Source: Acaudatibacter sp050729515
Lineage (GTDB): Bacteria; Pseudomonadota; Alphaproteobacteria; Caulobacterales; Caulobacteraceae
Direction: 5' to 3'
Assembly: GCA_050729515.1 (NCBI GenBank)
Contig: JBOHLG010000016.1
Coordinates: 1-64,000, forward strand
Length of the DNA stretch: 64,000 nucleotides
Shown here: in pieces, positions 24,158-32,025 of the stretch
Layout: each line of letters starts with the position of its first letter
Position numbering within the stretch: position 1 is the first letter of the stretch
Notes under the pieces: model-generated
Seen by the model: only the letters and a program-made list of their open reading frames with translations
What the model was told of the DNA's origin: nothing
The model's database searches: none
Position numbers and translations under genes: made by a program

Positions 24158-25165
24158 TCAGACCACCTTCACGCGGGCCGGGCTCTCGGGGAGATCGCCG
24201 CCGAACGCCCGCTGGTAGAACTCGGCCACGGTCGGCCGCTCGAGCTCGTCGCACTTGTTGAGGAAGGTCATGCGGAAGGCGAGCGCGAGGTCGCCGCCAA
24301 AGATCTCGGCGTTCTGGGCCCAGGTGATCACCGTCCTGGGGCTCATCACCGTGGAGATGTCGCCGTTCATGAACGCGTTGCGGGTCATGTCGGCGACCCT
24401 GACCATGGCCGCGATGGTGCGGCGGCCCTCGGCCGTCTTGGCGTAGTCGGGCGCCTTGGCCATGACGATCTCGCCCTCCACGTCGTGGGCGAGGTAGTTG
24501 AGGGTGGTGACGATCGACCAGCGGTCCATCTGGCCCTGATTGATCTGCTGGGTGCCGTGGTAGAGCCCGGTGGTGTCGCCAAGGCCGATGGTGTTGGTGG
24601 TCGAAAAGAGCCGGAAGTAGGAATTGGGCCGGATGACCCGGTTCTGATCGAGCAGGGTCAGGCGTCCTTGCGCCTCCAGCACCCTCTGGATGACGAACAT
24701 CACGTCCGGCCGGCCGGCGTCGTATTCGTCGAAGACCAGAGCCATGGGCCGCTGGATGCACCAGGGGAGCATGCCCTCGCGGAATTCGGTGATCTGCTTG
24801 CCGTCGCGCAGCACGATGGCGTCCTTGCCGACCAGATCGATGCGGCTCACGTGGGAATCGAGATTGACCCGGATCATCGGCCAGTTGAGGCGGGAGGCGA
24901 CCTGTTCGATGTGGGTCGACTTGCCGGTGCCGTGGTAGCCCTGGATCATCACGCGGCGGTCGTAGGCGAGGCCCGCGCAGATCGCGAGGGTGGTCTGGGG
25001 ATCGAAGCGATACGCCTCGTCGAAATCCGGAACGTGCGGATCGCGCACCGAAAAGGCCGGGACCATCATGTCCGTCTCCACCCCGAACGTCTCCTTCACC
25101 GACACCTCGCGGTCGGGGACGAGCGCCTGCAGGGCGTCGTCGGAGAGGGGAACAGGGGCGTTCAT
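24158..25165 (-). CDS. cobS: Cobaltochelatase AAA+ subunit CobS
   Basis: A 335-residue MoxR-type AAA+ ATPase matching CobS along its length. It has the Walker A GYHGTGKS at 76-83, the Walker B VFDEYD at 144-149, sensor-1 FSTTNT and the family-typical start NAPV...DREVSVKETFGV. With CobT it forms the chaperone complex that drives cobalt insertion by CobN into hydrogenobyrinic acid diamide in aerobic cobalamin synthesis. In many Alphaproteobacteria cobT follows directly; here the next gene is an unrelated inhibitor. No cobalamin riboswitch is visible upstream. Confidence 0.95.
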   Translation of the reverse strand: MNAPVPLSDDALQALVPDREVSVKETFGVETDMMVPAFSVRDPHVPDFDEAYRFDPQTTLAICAGLAYDRRVMIQGYHGTGKSTHIEQVASRLNWPMIRVNLDSHVSRIDLVGKDAIVLRDGKQITEFREGMLPWCIQRPMALVFDEYDAGRPDVMFVIQRVLEAQGRLTLLDQNRVIRPNSYFRLFSTTNTIGLGDTTGLYHGTQQINQGQMDRWSIVTTLNYLAHDVEGEIVMAKAPDYAKTAEGRRTIAAMVRVADMTRNAFMNGDISTVMSPRTVITWAQNAEIFGGDLALAFRMTFLNKCDELERPTVAEFYQRAFGGDLPESPARVKVV

Positions 25166-25501
25166 CGCCGGCGGTTCCTAACGCGCCGCGGGAACCGACG
25201 CAAACCGGTTGGGGGGCACGGCGCCCCCACGATGTTCACCTTCCCTTTTCCCGTCATGGCCGACCGGAGTGTCGGCCACCCATGCTCGCGAAAGTTCCTA
25301 GCGAGGCGCGCCTGTCCGGCCAGTTCAGCGGTCAAAGGTGGCCTGGACAAGCCCGGCCATGACGTTTTTTGGGGGCATGTCGTGGTGAATGGACGCCGAC
25401 GCTTGCGGCCTTGCGCCCCCTCCGTCTGCGACCCCGGCCATCGGCCGGGGTCGCATCCACCTCCCCCGCGCTGAAGCGCAAGGTGAGGAGAAAGAGCGTG
25501 T
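25166..25501. other. Intergenic region with repeat-like elements
   Basis: About 336 bases without a gene between the cobS start and the M3 peptidase stop. It contains GTCATGGCCGACCGGAG and a partly complementary GGCCATGAC about 110 bases on, plus the short hairpin repeat at 25460-25490. This is probably a dispersed-repeat landing site; the cobS promoter must be within it. Confidence 0.5.
25460..25490. repeat. Short hairpin repeat, copy 2
   Basis: CCTCCCCCGCGCTGAAGCGC followed by AAGGTGAGGAG resembles 2261-2294 in sequence, length and orientation. It lies just after the M3 peptidase stop codon. Confidence 0.5.
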
Positions 25502-27544
25502 TCACTCGACGGCGAAGCCCCGGTCGCGCATGAGAGCGACAGGATCGACGTCGCGGCCCATGAAACGGCGAAAGGACTCGGCCGGCGGACGCGTGTCGCC
25601 GACCTCGAGGATCTCCTCGCGCAGGCGCCGCGCGGTCTCCTCATCGAAGAAACCACCGGGGGCCGATGCGAAGATCTCGGCGGCGTCGGCGACCAGGGCG
25701 TCGGCCCACAGGTAGGCGTAGTAGCCGGCGGCGTACCCCTCGCTGGCGAAGAGATGGGTGAAATGAGGCAGGCGATGGCGCATCACCACCTCACCGGGCA
25801 TCCCGATCCTAGCGAGTTCCTCGACCTCGAAGCGGGCGGCGTCGAAGGAGGCCGGATCGACGAGGTGGGCCTTCATGTCGAGAAGGGCCGAGGAGAGATA
25901 TTCGATGGTCTCGAAGGCCTTGCCGAAGCGCCGCGCGCGGCGGACCTTGTCGATCAGGGCGGTCGGGATCGTCTCGCCGGTCTGGTGATGGCGGCCAAAG
26001 CGGGTGAGGAGCTCGGGGGCGAGGAGCCAGCGCTCGTTGAGCTGGCTGGGGAACTCGACGAAGTCGCGCGCCACATTGGTCCCGGCGAGGGTCGGATAGG
26101 CGACCTTCGAGAGGAGTCCATGGAGCCCGTGGCCGAACTCGTGGAAGAGGGTCGTGGCGTCGTCGAAAGAGACAAGGACGCTCTGGCCGGGTGCGCCTTT
26201 GACGAAATTGGCGTTGTTGGAGACGATCGGATCGATCCGGCGGGCGAAGCCCTGCTGGGTGCGGTATTCGCTCATCCACGCCCCGGAGCTCTTGCCGGGC
26301 CGGGCGTAGGGATCGAAGTAAAAGAGCCCCATCCGCTCGCCCGCCCGCCGCACCTCGAAGGCGCGAACGGCGGGCGCATAGACGGGCAGGTCGTGGACCT
26401 CGACGAAGGAAAGGCCGTGGAGTCGCCCGGCGGTCCAGAACATCGCCTCGATGAGCGATTCGAGCTGCAGGTAGGGCTTGAGCTCGTTCTGGTCGAAGGC
26501 GTAGCGGCTCTTGCGCGTCCGCTCGGACCAGAAGCGCAGGTCCCAGGGCTCGAGCGGCCCCTCGAAGCCCCCGTCTCGAGCCACCGATCCGATCTCCTCG
26601 AGGTCCTTGGCGAAGCGGACCTTGGCGGCCTCCCAGACCCTCTCCATGAGGTCCATGGCGGCCTTGGGCGATCCGGCCATCTGGTCGGCGATCGTCCAGT
26701 GGGCGAAGCTCGGCTCGCCGAGCAGCCTCGCCTTTTCGGCGCGCAGGGCGAGGATCTCGGCGATGAGGGGCTTGTTGTCGCGCTCGCCGGGCCGATCGCC
26801 CCGCGAGGTCCACATCCGCCAAGCCTTCTCGCGCAGGTCGCGCCGCTCGGAGAAAGTGAGGAAGGGCTCGATCGCCGAGCGGGTGTTGGCGAAGCGCCAG
26901 CCTTCCTCGCCCGCCTCGCGGGCGGCGTCGGCGGCGAAGGCGACGAGGCTCTCGGGAAGCCCGGCGAGATCGGCCTCGTCCGTCAACGTGAGGGCGAAGT
27001 CCTCCTCGTCGCAAAGGACGTTCTGGGTGAACCGGGTCTGGAGGCTCGCCAGCCTCTGGTTGATCTCGGCCAGCCGCGCCTTGGCGGCCGCTCCGAGCCT
27101 CGCCCCTTTGCGCGCGAAGTTGCGTAGGACGACGTCGGCGAGCCGCTGCTGCTCGGAAGAGAGCCGGTTGGCGCCGGCGGCGGCGTTCTCCAGGCGCTGG
27201 AAGAGGGCGGCGTTCTGGACGATCTCGTCGGAGAACGCGGCGAGGGCCGGGGCCATCTCGGCCTCGACGGCGCGCATCTCGCCATCGTTCATCGCCGAGG
27301 CGAAGACCTCGAAGACGGCGTGGACCCGGTTCAGGGTCTCGCCGCTCGCCTCCAGGGCCTCGAAGGCGTCGGCGAAGCTGGGGGTCTCCGGCGCGGCGGC
27401 GATCGCGGCGATCTCGCCCCGCGCCTCCGCCATGGCGGAAAGGAGGGCCGGCTTGAAGTCGGCTGGCCCCACCTTGTCGAAAGGCGGACCCCCGCCGTGC
27501 GGCCCCTCCCAGGCCGAAAGCAGGGTCGATCCGCTCTGGCTCAC
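25502..27544 (-). CDS. M3 family oligopeptidase (OpdA/Dcp-like)
   Basis: A 680-residue zinc oligopeptidase. HEFGHGLHGLL places HEFGH at residues 468-472 and the third ligand in the following EFPSQLNERW segment. The length and the N-terminal helical domain match oligopeptidase A and peptidyl-dipeptidase Dcp. No signal peptide is seen, so it degrades small peptides in the cytoplasm, including cleaved signal peptides in relatives. It lies between the J-domain gene and cobS, a pair that is more often contiguous in this class, so it may be a lineage-specific insertion in that cluster. Confidence 0.93.
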   Translation of the reverse strand: MSQSGSTLLSAWEGPHGGGPPFDKVGPADFKPALLSAMAEARGEIAAIAAAPETPSFADAFEALEASGETLNRVHAVFEVFASAMNDGEMRAVEAEMAPALAAFSDEIVQNAALFQRLENAAAGANRLSSEQQRLADVVLRNFARKGARLGAAAKARLAEINQRLASLQTRFTQNVLCDEEDFALTLTDEADLAGLPESLVAFAADAAREAGEEGWRFANTRSAIEPFLTFSERRDLREKAWRMWTSRGDRPGERDNKPLIAEILALRAEKARLLGEPSFAHWTIADQMAGSPKAAMDLMERVWEAAKVRFAKDLEEIGSVARDGGFEGPLEPWDLRFWSERTRKSRYAFDQNELKPYLQLESLIEAMFWTAGRLHGLSFVEVHDLPVYAPAVRAFEVRRAGERMGLFYFDPYARPGKSSGAWMSEYRTQQGFARRIDPIVSNNANFVKGAPGQSVLVSFDDATTLFHEFGHGLHGLLSKVAYPTLAGTNVARDFVEFPSQLNERWLLAPELLTRFGRHHQTGETIPTALIDKVRRARRFGKAFETIEYLSSALLDMKAHLVDPASFDAARFEVEELARIGMPGEVVMRHRLPHFTHLFASEGYAAGYYAYLWADALVADAAEIFASAPGGFFDEETARRLREEILEVGDTRPPAESFRRFMGRDVDPVALMRDRGFAVE

Positions 27545-27561
27545 GCCTCGCCTCCTCTTGC

Positions 27562-28197
27562 CTAGACCAGCTTGGCCTTGGTCAAGGTCTTGTAGGCCCT
27601 GATCACCCGCTGGAGTTTGTGCTCGGCCGAGCGGTCGCCCCCGTTGGCGTCGGGATGGCAGCGCTTGACCAGTTCGGTGTAGCGGGCGCGGATGCGGTGG
27701 GCGTCGGCGCCGGGATCAAGATCGAGGTCGGCGAGGGCGCCGCGCTCGAGCCGGCCGAGCCGGCGGTCCGCCTCGCCGGGTCCGGCCTCGCCGCGGGGGC
27801 GGGCGAAGAGGCCCAGCGGATCACGGAAGAAGCCGCGCAGGGCGGCCGCCTCGCGGTTGCGCGCGCCTGCCTTGAACGACCAGGTGGGCCGCCCGCCGGT
27901 GGTCATCTCCTCGGTCATGCGGGCGCGGATCTCGCGCTCGCTCATGCCGGCGAAGAAGTTCCACGAGCGGTTGTATTCGGCCGCGTGGGCCTGGCAGAAC
28001 CAGTAGTGCTCACCGGGGAGGTCCCTGGCCTTGGGCGCGCGCACGCTCGCGGCGATGCGACAGCCGGCGTGGTCGCAGGCCCGCTCGCCGGGCGAAAGGC
28101 TGAAGACGTCGGGCTCGACATCCTCCTCTTCGTCCGGCTTGGGTGGTCGGACGCGGATGTCGACGAACTTCGGCCGGTATTGAAATCGGGTGGCCAT
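27562..28197 (-). CDS. J-domain co-chaperone-like protein
   Basis: A 211-residue protein with a C-terminal J domain carrying HPD at 181-183 (VKRCHPDANGG), which would stimulate DnaK ATPase. The N-terminal half has a possible zinc site, Cys41, Cys46, Cys68 and His71, and the conserved YNRSWNFFAGM segment of the alphaproteobacterial family found beside cobS and bolA. The J domain is truncated in helix I. The start at 28197 is an ATG with no strong Shine-Dalgarno. It is divergent from the bolA gene across 65 bases. Its client is unknown. Confidence 0.9.
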   Translation of the reverse strand: MATRFQYRPKFVDIRVRPPKPDEEEDVEPDVFSLSPGERACDHAGCRIAASVRAPKARDLPGEHYWFCQAHAAEYNRSWNFFAGMSEREIRARMTEEMTTGGRPTWSFKAGARNREAAALRGFFRDPLGLFARPRGEAGPGEADRRLGRLERGALADLDLDPGADAHRIRARYTELVKRCHPDANGGDRSAEHKLQRVIRAYKTLTKAKLV

Positions 28198-28262
28198 GGA
28201 CCCTTCAGTATGAGGCGGAAGTTTTCCGGTTCAAGAATTGACAGCAGGCCATTTAAGGGCGC

Positions 28263-28541
28263 GTGATCGTGGCGAGCCTCGCCGGGCGCATGGAAGAAAA
28301 GCTCCGACAGGCTCTTGCCCCTGAACGCCTGGAGATCATTGACGATTCCTCAAGGCACGCCGGCCACGCCGGGGCGCGGGAAGGCAGCGAAAGCCATTTC
28401 GACATCCGGATCGTCTCGGCGGCGTTCGCCGGCAAGAGCCGGATCGAGCGCCAGAGACTGGTCCATCGCCTGCTCGCCGAGGAGATCGCCGGCGGCGTCC
28501 ATGCCCTGGCGCTGACCACGCTCGCGCCCGGCGAGGCCTAA
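28263..28541 (+). CDS. BolA family protein
   Basis: A 92-residue BolA/YrbA-fold protein: LAPERLEIIDDSSRHAGHAG, then SHFDIRIVSAAFAGKSRIERQRLVHRLL-type helices (key elements SHFDI, FAGKSRIERQR and VHAL). The conserved His in the ALAL region and the RHAGHAG loop are the likely ligands for a shared 2Fe-2S cluster with a monothiol glutaredoxin. The GTG at 28263 is used here; the ATG at 28290 (MEEKLRQ) is an equally credible start. Divergent from the J-domain gene, as in many Alphaproteobacteria. Confidence 0.9.
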   Translation: MIVASLAGRMEEKLRQALAPERLEIIDDSSRHAGHAGAREGSESHFDIRIVSAAFAGKSRIERQRLVHRLLAEEIAGGVHALALTTLAPGEA

Positions 28542-28553
28542 GCTGGGCCGACG

Positions 28554-29522
28554 TCAGTCAGGTTCACCGGCGATGAGTAGGTCGGCAAGGGACGCGGTCA
28601 GCGGTGCACCGGTCAAGTCTTCAATCCAGCCGTATTGTCCAGAAGGATTGTTTTCGAGGAAGACATAGTCCCCATCGGGCGTAACGATCATGTCCATCGC
28701 GCTGTAGGTTAGTCCGAAGGCGGCGACAAGAGCGCGGCATTTTCGATCAATTTCGAACGGAAGCGCATGGTCGACATGCTTAAGCGCCATCGTGGATGAC
28801 CGTCTCCAGTCGACGCGCGTCTCTTCCAGGTCTTGAGAGTGAATTTCGGTCGCGAATACATGCGAGCCGATGATCGTGATTCGGAGCTCGAATTTCTTTG
28901 GGACGTATTCCTGAAAAATCCCACCTGTGAATTGGATCGCGTCGAGTTGTGACAGATGATCCTCGTTGACGACTGACGTGAAGCACGCCATGTCGGTGTC
29001 GGCGAGATAGGGGGAATATAGCGTCTTGTAGATCGCGCGCCCGGCGCATTGCCGGATAAAGCTCTGCGCCGCCCGGGGATCGTTGGTGATGCAGGTTCTC
29101 GGAATTTCGAGGCCCAGTCTCCGCGCGACGGACAACTGTAGGGGTTTTGCGCTCGCGTAGCGGTTGCGATCAGGATGGTTCACCCAGCACCAGTTCGAAG
29201 TGCGGACTACTCCGAACAGGAGGGCCGACATCTCGCTCTTGGCAAAGTCGGTTTCGCTCTCCGAGAGGCGATCGGGAAGCTTCAAGGGCTCTTGACGCCG
29301 GTTCCATACGCTGCGGATCTCTTCGCTGGCGAAGGAGCGGCCGTGCGCCGTGACCGAAAGCTGCTCACAGTCGCGGGCGAAGGACATTTCGACGGTCGAT
29401 GTCGCGGTTAAGCCGTCGGTGTGCCAGCGGATGCATTCGACGTTTCGCTGTCCGAGCTCGACCACCAGACGGTCGGCCATAGGATCGAAATCCTGGGTGA
29501 GGATCAGAATCTTGTCTCGCAT
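28554..29522 (-). CDS. ATP-grasp peptide maturase (graspetide / TgmB-like)
   Basis: A 322-residue MvdD/TgmB-type ATP-grasp enzyme. The N-terminal pre-ATP-grasp domain reads ILILTQDFDPMADRLV and SVWNRRQEP (73-79), the latter matching the WxRRP signature of RiPP-maturing ligases. The ATP-grasp core has K166 (AIYKTLYSP), the hinge QEYVPK at 204-209, D277 and ENNPSGQYGW at 290-299, so catalysis looks intact. Such enzymes make ester or amide links between acidic and Ser/Thr/Lys side chains of a precursor peptide. ATG 29522 is preferred over GTG 29540 because it begins directly at the conserved strand. It follows the precursor-like gene by about 80 bases. Base composition is lower in GC than the neighbours. 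Confidence 0.85.
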   Translation of the reverse strand: MRDKILILTQDFDPMADRLVVELGQRNVECIRWHTDGLTATSTVEMSFARDCEQLSVTAHGRSFASEEIRSVWNRRQEPLKLPDRLSESETDFAKSEMSALLFGVVRTSNWCWVNHPDRNRYASAKPLQLSVARRLGLEIPRTCITNDPRAAQSFIRQCAGRAIYKTLYSPYLADTDMACFTSVVNEDHLSQLDAIQFTGGIFQEYVPKKFELRITIIGSHVFATEIHSQDLEETRVDWRRSSTMALKHVDHALPFEIDRKCRALVAAFGLTYSAMDMIVTPDGDYVFLENNPSGQYGWIEDLTGAPLTASLADLLIAGEPD

Positions 29523-29605
29523 CCCAATCCGCCGCCGCACTCGATCGGATTACGAGTCCCAAGACAAATGAGTCGGCTCTGGCCAGGCGTCGACGAAAAC
29601 CTCGT

Positions 29606-29992
29606 CTAGGGACCGTCGAAGTCGTCCTGCATCGATTTGTGGTCTGTATCGTGACTGTTGCTTCCGCCGGTCAGCGTTCCGATCGAGGAGCGCGTTCCGG
29701 TCGTGTCCGCCAGTTCGATTCGTCCGCCCCCGAGGTTGACTAAGGCCGGCTTGCCGGTCCGTCGCGAGATATAGAGCTGGGACTGGGGATCATAATACCC
29801 GTCCTCGACGTGGATCGCCTCAGGCGTCTTTGCAAACAGCGAGGCGAAGAGCACGGGACTCGCAAGAGCGGATACGGCTATGGAGACGGGGGCGCCCATT
29901 TTCAGCATGTCGCGACGTGTCGCTGGCGCCTTCGAGTCTCCACAGCCGGCTTTCGCGCGATTCGTATCGCGGCGACTCGATTTTGCCATCAC
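29606..29992 (-). CDS. Putative graspetide precursor with twin-arginine leader (TgmA-like)
   Basis: A 128-residue small protein directly upstream of the ATP-grasp gene. It has a twin-arginine motif TRRDMLK at 25-31 followed by a hydrophobic stretch (SIAVSALASPVLFASLFA), so Tat export is possible. The middle part YYDPQSQLYISRRTGKPAL (67-84) resembles the DPxxQ...GxP segment of ATP-grasp target RiPPs (TIGR04186 type). The tail from ADTTGT is rich in Thr/Ser and then Asp (HDTDHKSMQDDFDGP), as expected for side-chain ester donors and acceptors. Either of the two first ATGs could start it. Leader and core assignment is inference. Confidence 0.6.
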   Translation of the reverse strand: MMAKSSRRDTNRAKAGCGDSKAPATRRDMLKMGAPVSIAVSALASPVLFASLFAKTPEAIHVEDGYYDPQSQLYISRRTGKPALVNLGGGRIELADTTGTRSSIGTLTGGSNSHDTDHKSMQDDFDGP

Positions 29993-30021
29993 GCTCTCCC
30001 CTGGCGAGTGAGTTCCGTACT

Positions 30022-30050
30022 TAAGTATTGACAGTCGATGCGCCGGTCAA
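30022..30050 (-). promoter_or_regulatory. Candidate promoter for the graspetide cassette
   Basis: On the minus strand TTGACC (30045-30050) and TACTTA (30022-30027) are 17 bases apart, about 30 bases upstream of the precursor ATG. The region is A/T-rich relative to the backbone. The -10 box is a weak match. Confidence 0.35.
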
Positions 30051-30132
30051 GAAACGCAAATAGCTTGACGGCTCGCGACCCCCGGCCCCGCGACGATCAA
30101 TCCGGCTATCAAAGGACGCGGCTCCCCAGCCG

Positions 30133-31590
30133 CTAGGTGGAGTCCGCCTCCGCCGGTCCCACGGGAGGCTCCGGAGCGGCGGCGACGCGAAAGGCGCCGG
30201 CCGCGCCGATGAGGGCGACGGGGACGGCGAGGGCGAAGAGCCAGATCGCCGCGGCGTGCGCCGCCTCAAACGAAAAGCCGCGCTCCAGGCCAAGGAGATT
30301 GGCGATGGCCCCCGAAAGGCAGGCCCCCGACGCGCTGCCGATCAGCCGCACGCTGTTGATCCCGGCCGAGGCCAGTTCCCGCTCGGCCGGCGCCGAGGCG
30401 ATCACCTTGCGGCCGGTGAAGCCCGAGGAGAAGCCGAATCCCGCCCCCATCACGGTTCCCAGGATGAGGACGGCGGCGAGCGGCCCCCGCGCCATGATCA
30501 CGGCGAGTGCTGCGAGGGAAAGAGCGACGAGGCCTCCTCCCAGCCGGATGAAGCCGCCATGCCAGCGCTCCGAAAGGCTGGCCACGGAAAGGGCGGCGAG
30601 CGTCCAACCCAGCGACTCCAGGCCCGCGGCGTAGCCGGCCGCCAGCGGCGAGAGGCCGTAGAGCCTCTGGAGCAGGGCCGGGCCGTAGACCGAAAATCCC
30701 ATCGAGGCGGCGGCGAGGGCGAAATAGGAGATGTAGGCAGCGCCCACCACGTGCAGCGGCTCGCGCGCGGCGCGCGGGAAAAGCCCGGCGCCGGGCGCCG
30801 CCTTCCAGCGCACGGCGGCCGCAAAGGCGAGAAGGGAGAGCGCGCAGAGCAGGATGGAGGCGCCGACGCCTCCCGAAAGGTCCGCCCCGGCGATCAGGAG
30901 GACGCCCAGCATGACCAGGACGAGTTGGCCGAAGGGAACCCTGGCGCGGTCCTCCGAGCGCTCTGGTCCCAGCAGGGCCAGTGCGGCGGCGACGAAGGCC
31001 AGGGCCTGGGCGCCGAAGAACCAGAAAAGGGCGCGCCAGAGGCCGCCGTTTGCGAAGACGCCTCCGATCAGGGGGCCCAGGACCGTCGCCACGCCCCATA
31101 CCGAGGTCATGACTGCGAAGATGCGGGCGATGTGACGGCGCGGGAACATCGCCCCGATGGCGGCGTAGCAGGCCCCGACGATCCATCCCGAGCCGAGCCC
31201 CTGAACCGCCCGGCCGCCGACCAGCGCCAGCATCGAGGGGGAAAGTGCGCTCACCGCGCAGCCGGCGGCGGTCGCCAGGCCCGCGATGACCATGGCCCGG
31301 CGCAGGCCGAGCCGCGCGCACAGCTTGGCGGCCGCGGCGCCGGATAGGATGGCTCCGATCATGTAGGCCGCGGTCGCCCAGCTGAAGTAGGCGTAGCCGC
31401 CAAGCGCGCGCCCGACGGTGGGCATCAGGGTCGAGGTCACCAGCGAATCGGCGGCGTTCAGCCAGACGCCAAGCGTGATGAGGGCGAGGCGCGCGGCCCG
31501 GCCCTCGGCGAGGAAGTCCTTCCAGCCGTCCGGCTCAGGCGCCTCGGCTCCCGCCGCGATGGGGGAGTCGGGGGCGTCCTTCAGGCTCAG
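30133..31590 (-). CDS. MFS drug/metabolite transporter, probable CTG start
   Basis: An MFS pump with about fourteen hydrophobic segments or twelve plus a loop. Family motifs include GRAVQGLGSGWIVG (motif C-like region) and LGLRRAMVIAG after TM2. The first usual start (GTG 31440) falls inside TM1. The frame is open upstream and encodes GWKDFLAEGRAARLALITLG and VWLNAADSLV, the normal beginning for this family. Only CTG codons are available there; CTG at 31590 overlaps the receiver gene stop (CTGA) and gives 485 residues. The start is therefore inferred. It probably exports a small molecule; the adjacent graspetide cassette makes a link tempting but unproven. Confidence 0.75.
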   Translation of the reverse strand: MSLKDAPDSPIAAGAEAPEPDGWKDFLAEGRAARLALITLGVWLNAADSLVTSTLMPTVGRALGGYAYFSWATAAYMIGAILSGAAAAKLCARLGLRRAMVIAGLATAAGCAVSALSPSMLALVGGRAVQGLGSGWIVGACYAAIGAMFPRRHIARIFAVMTSVWGVATVLGPLIGGVFANGGLWRALFWFFGAQALAFVAAALALLGPERSEDRARVPFGQLVLVMLGVLLIAGADLSGGVGASILLCALSLLAFAAAVRWKAAPGAGLFPRAAREPLHVVGAAYISYFALAAASMGFSVYGPALLQRLYGLSPLAAGYAAGLESLGWTLAALSVASLSERWHGGFIRLGGGLVALSLAALAVIMARGPLAAVLILGTVMGAGFGFSSGFTGRKVIASAPAERELASAGINSVRLIGSASGACLSGAIANLLGLERGFSFEAAHAAAIWLFALAVPVALIGAAGAFRVAAAPEPPVGPAEADST

Positions 31591-31958
31591 GAAAGGACCT
31601 GGTCCAGGGCCTTGCGCAGATCGTCGGCGCGGAATGGCTTTCTCACCACCGGGGCGTCCCTGTCGATCTCGCGCAGCGCCTGGTCGCCGTAGCCGGTGGA
31701 GAAGATCATCGGCACGCCCTTGGCGCGCAGCTCATCGGCGATGGCGAAGACCGGCTGGCCGGCGAGATTGACGTCCAGGACGGCGGCGTCGAAATCTTCG
31801 ATCGTGCGGGCGAACTCGAGCCCCTCGGCGAGGCCGTGGGCCGGACCCACCACGGCGCATCCCAGATCCCCCAGCATGTCTTCCAGGAGGAGGGCGATCA
31901 GAGCCTCGTCTTCGACCACAAGCACGCGGGGGCTCTTGCGGGCGGCGTTATGCGTCAT
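31587..31958 (-). CDS. Single-domain response regulator (receiver protein)
   Basis: A 123-residue stand-alone CheY-like receiver. The acidic pocket is VVEDEALIALLL, the phospho-acceptor Asp is in AAVLDVNLAGQP, the switch Thr is in IFSTGYG and the Lys is in VVRKPF. No output domain is present, so it acts by protein contact, perhaps as a phosphate sink or in a HWE-kinase pathway. ATG 31958 has GGGGAG six bases upstream. No histidine kinase lies nearby. Its stop overlaps the likely CTG start of the MFS gene. Confidence 0.9.
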   Translation of the reverse strand: MTHNAARKSPRVLVVEDEALIALLLEDMLGDLGCAVVGPAHGLAEGLEFARTIEDFDAAVLDVNLAGQPVFAIADELRAKGVPMIFSTGYGDQALREIDRDAPVVRKPFRADDLRKALDQVLS

Positions 31959-32025
31959 GGAAACTCCCCGTGCATCCCCGCCAGGCACCACAACTTAGCG
32001 CCCCCAACCCTTAACGGCAAAGGGC

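Noticed and set aside
24158..25501. Cobalamin riboswitch upstream of cobS
   Set aside because: No B12-box or the expected conserved core could be seen in the 336-base upstream region.
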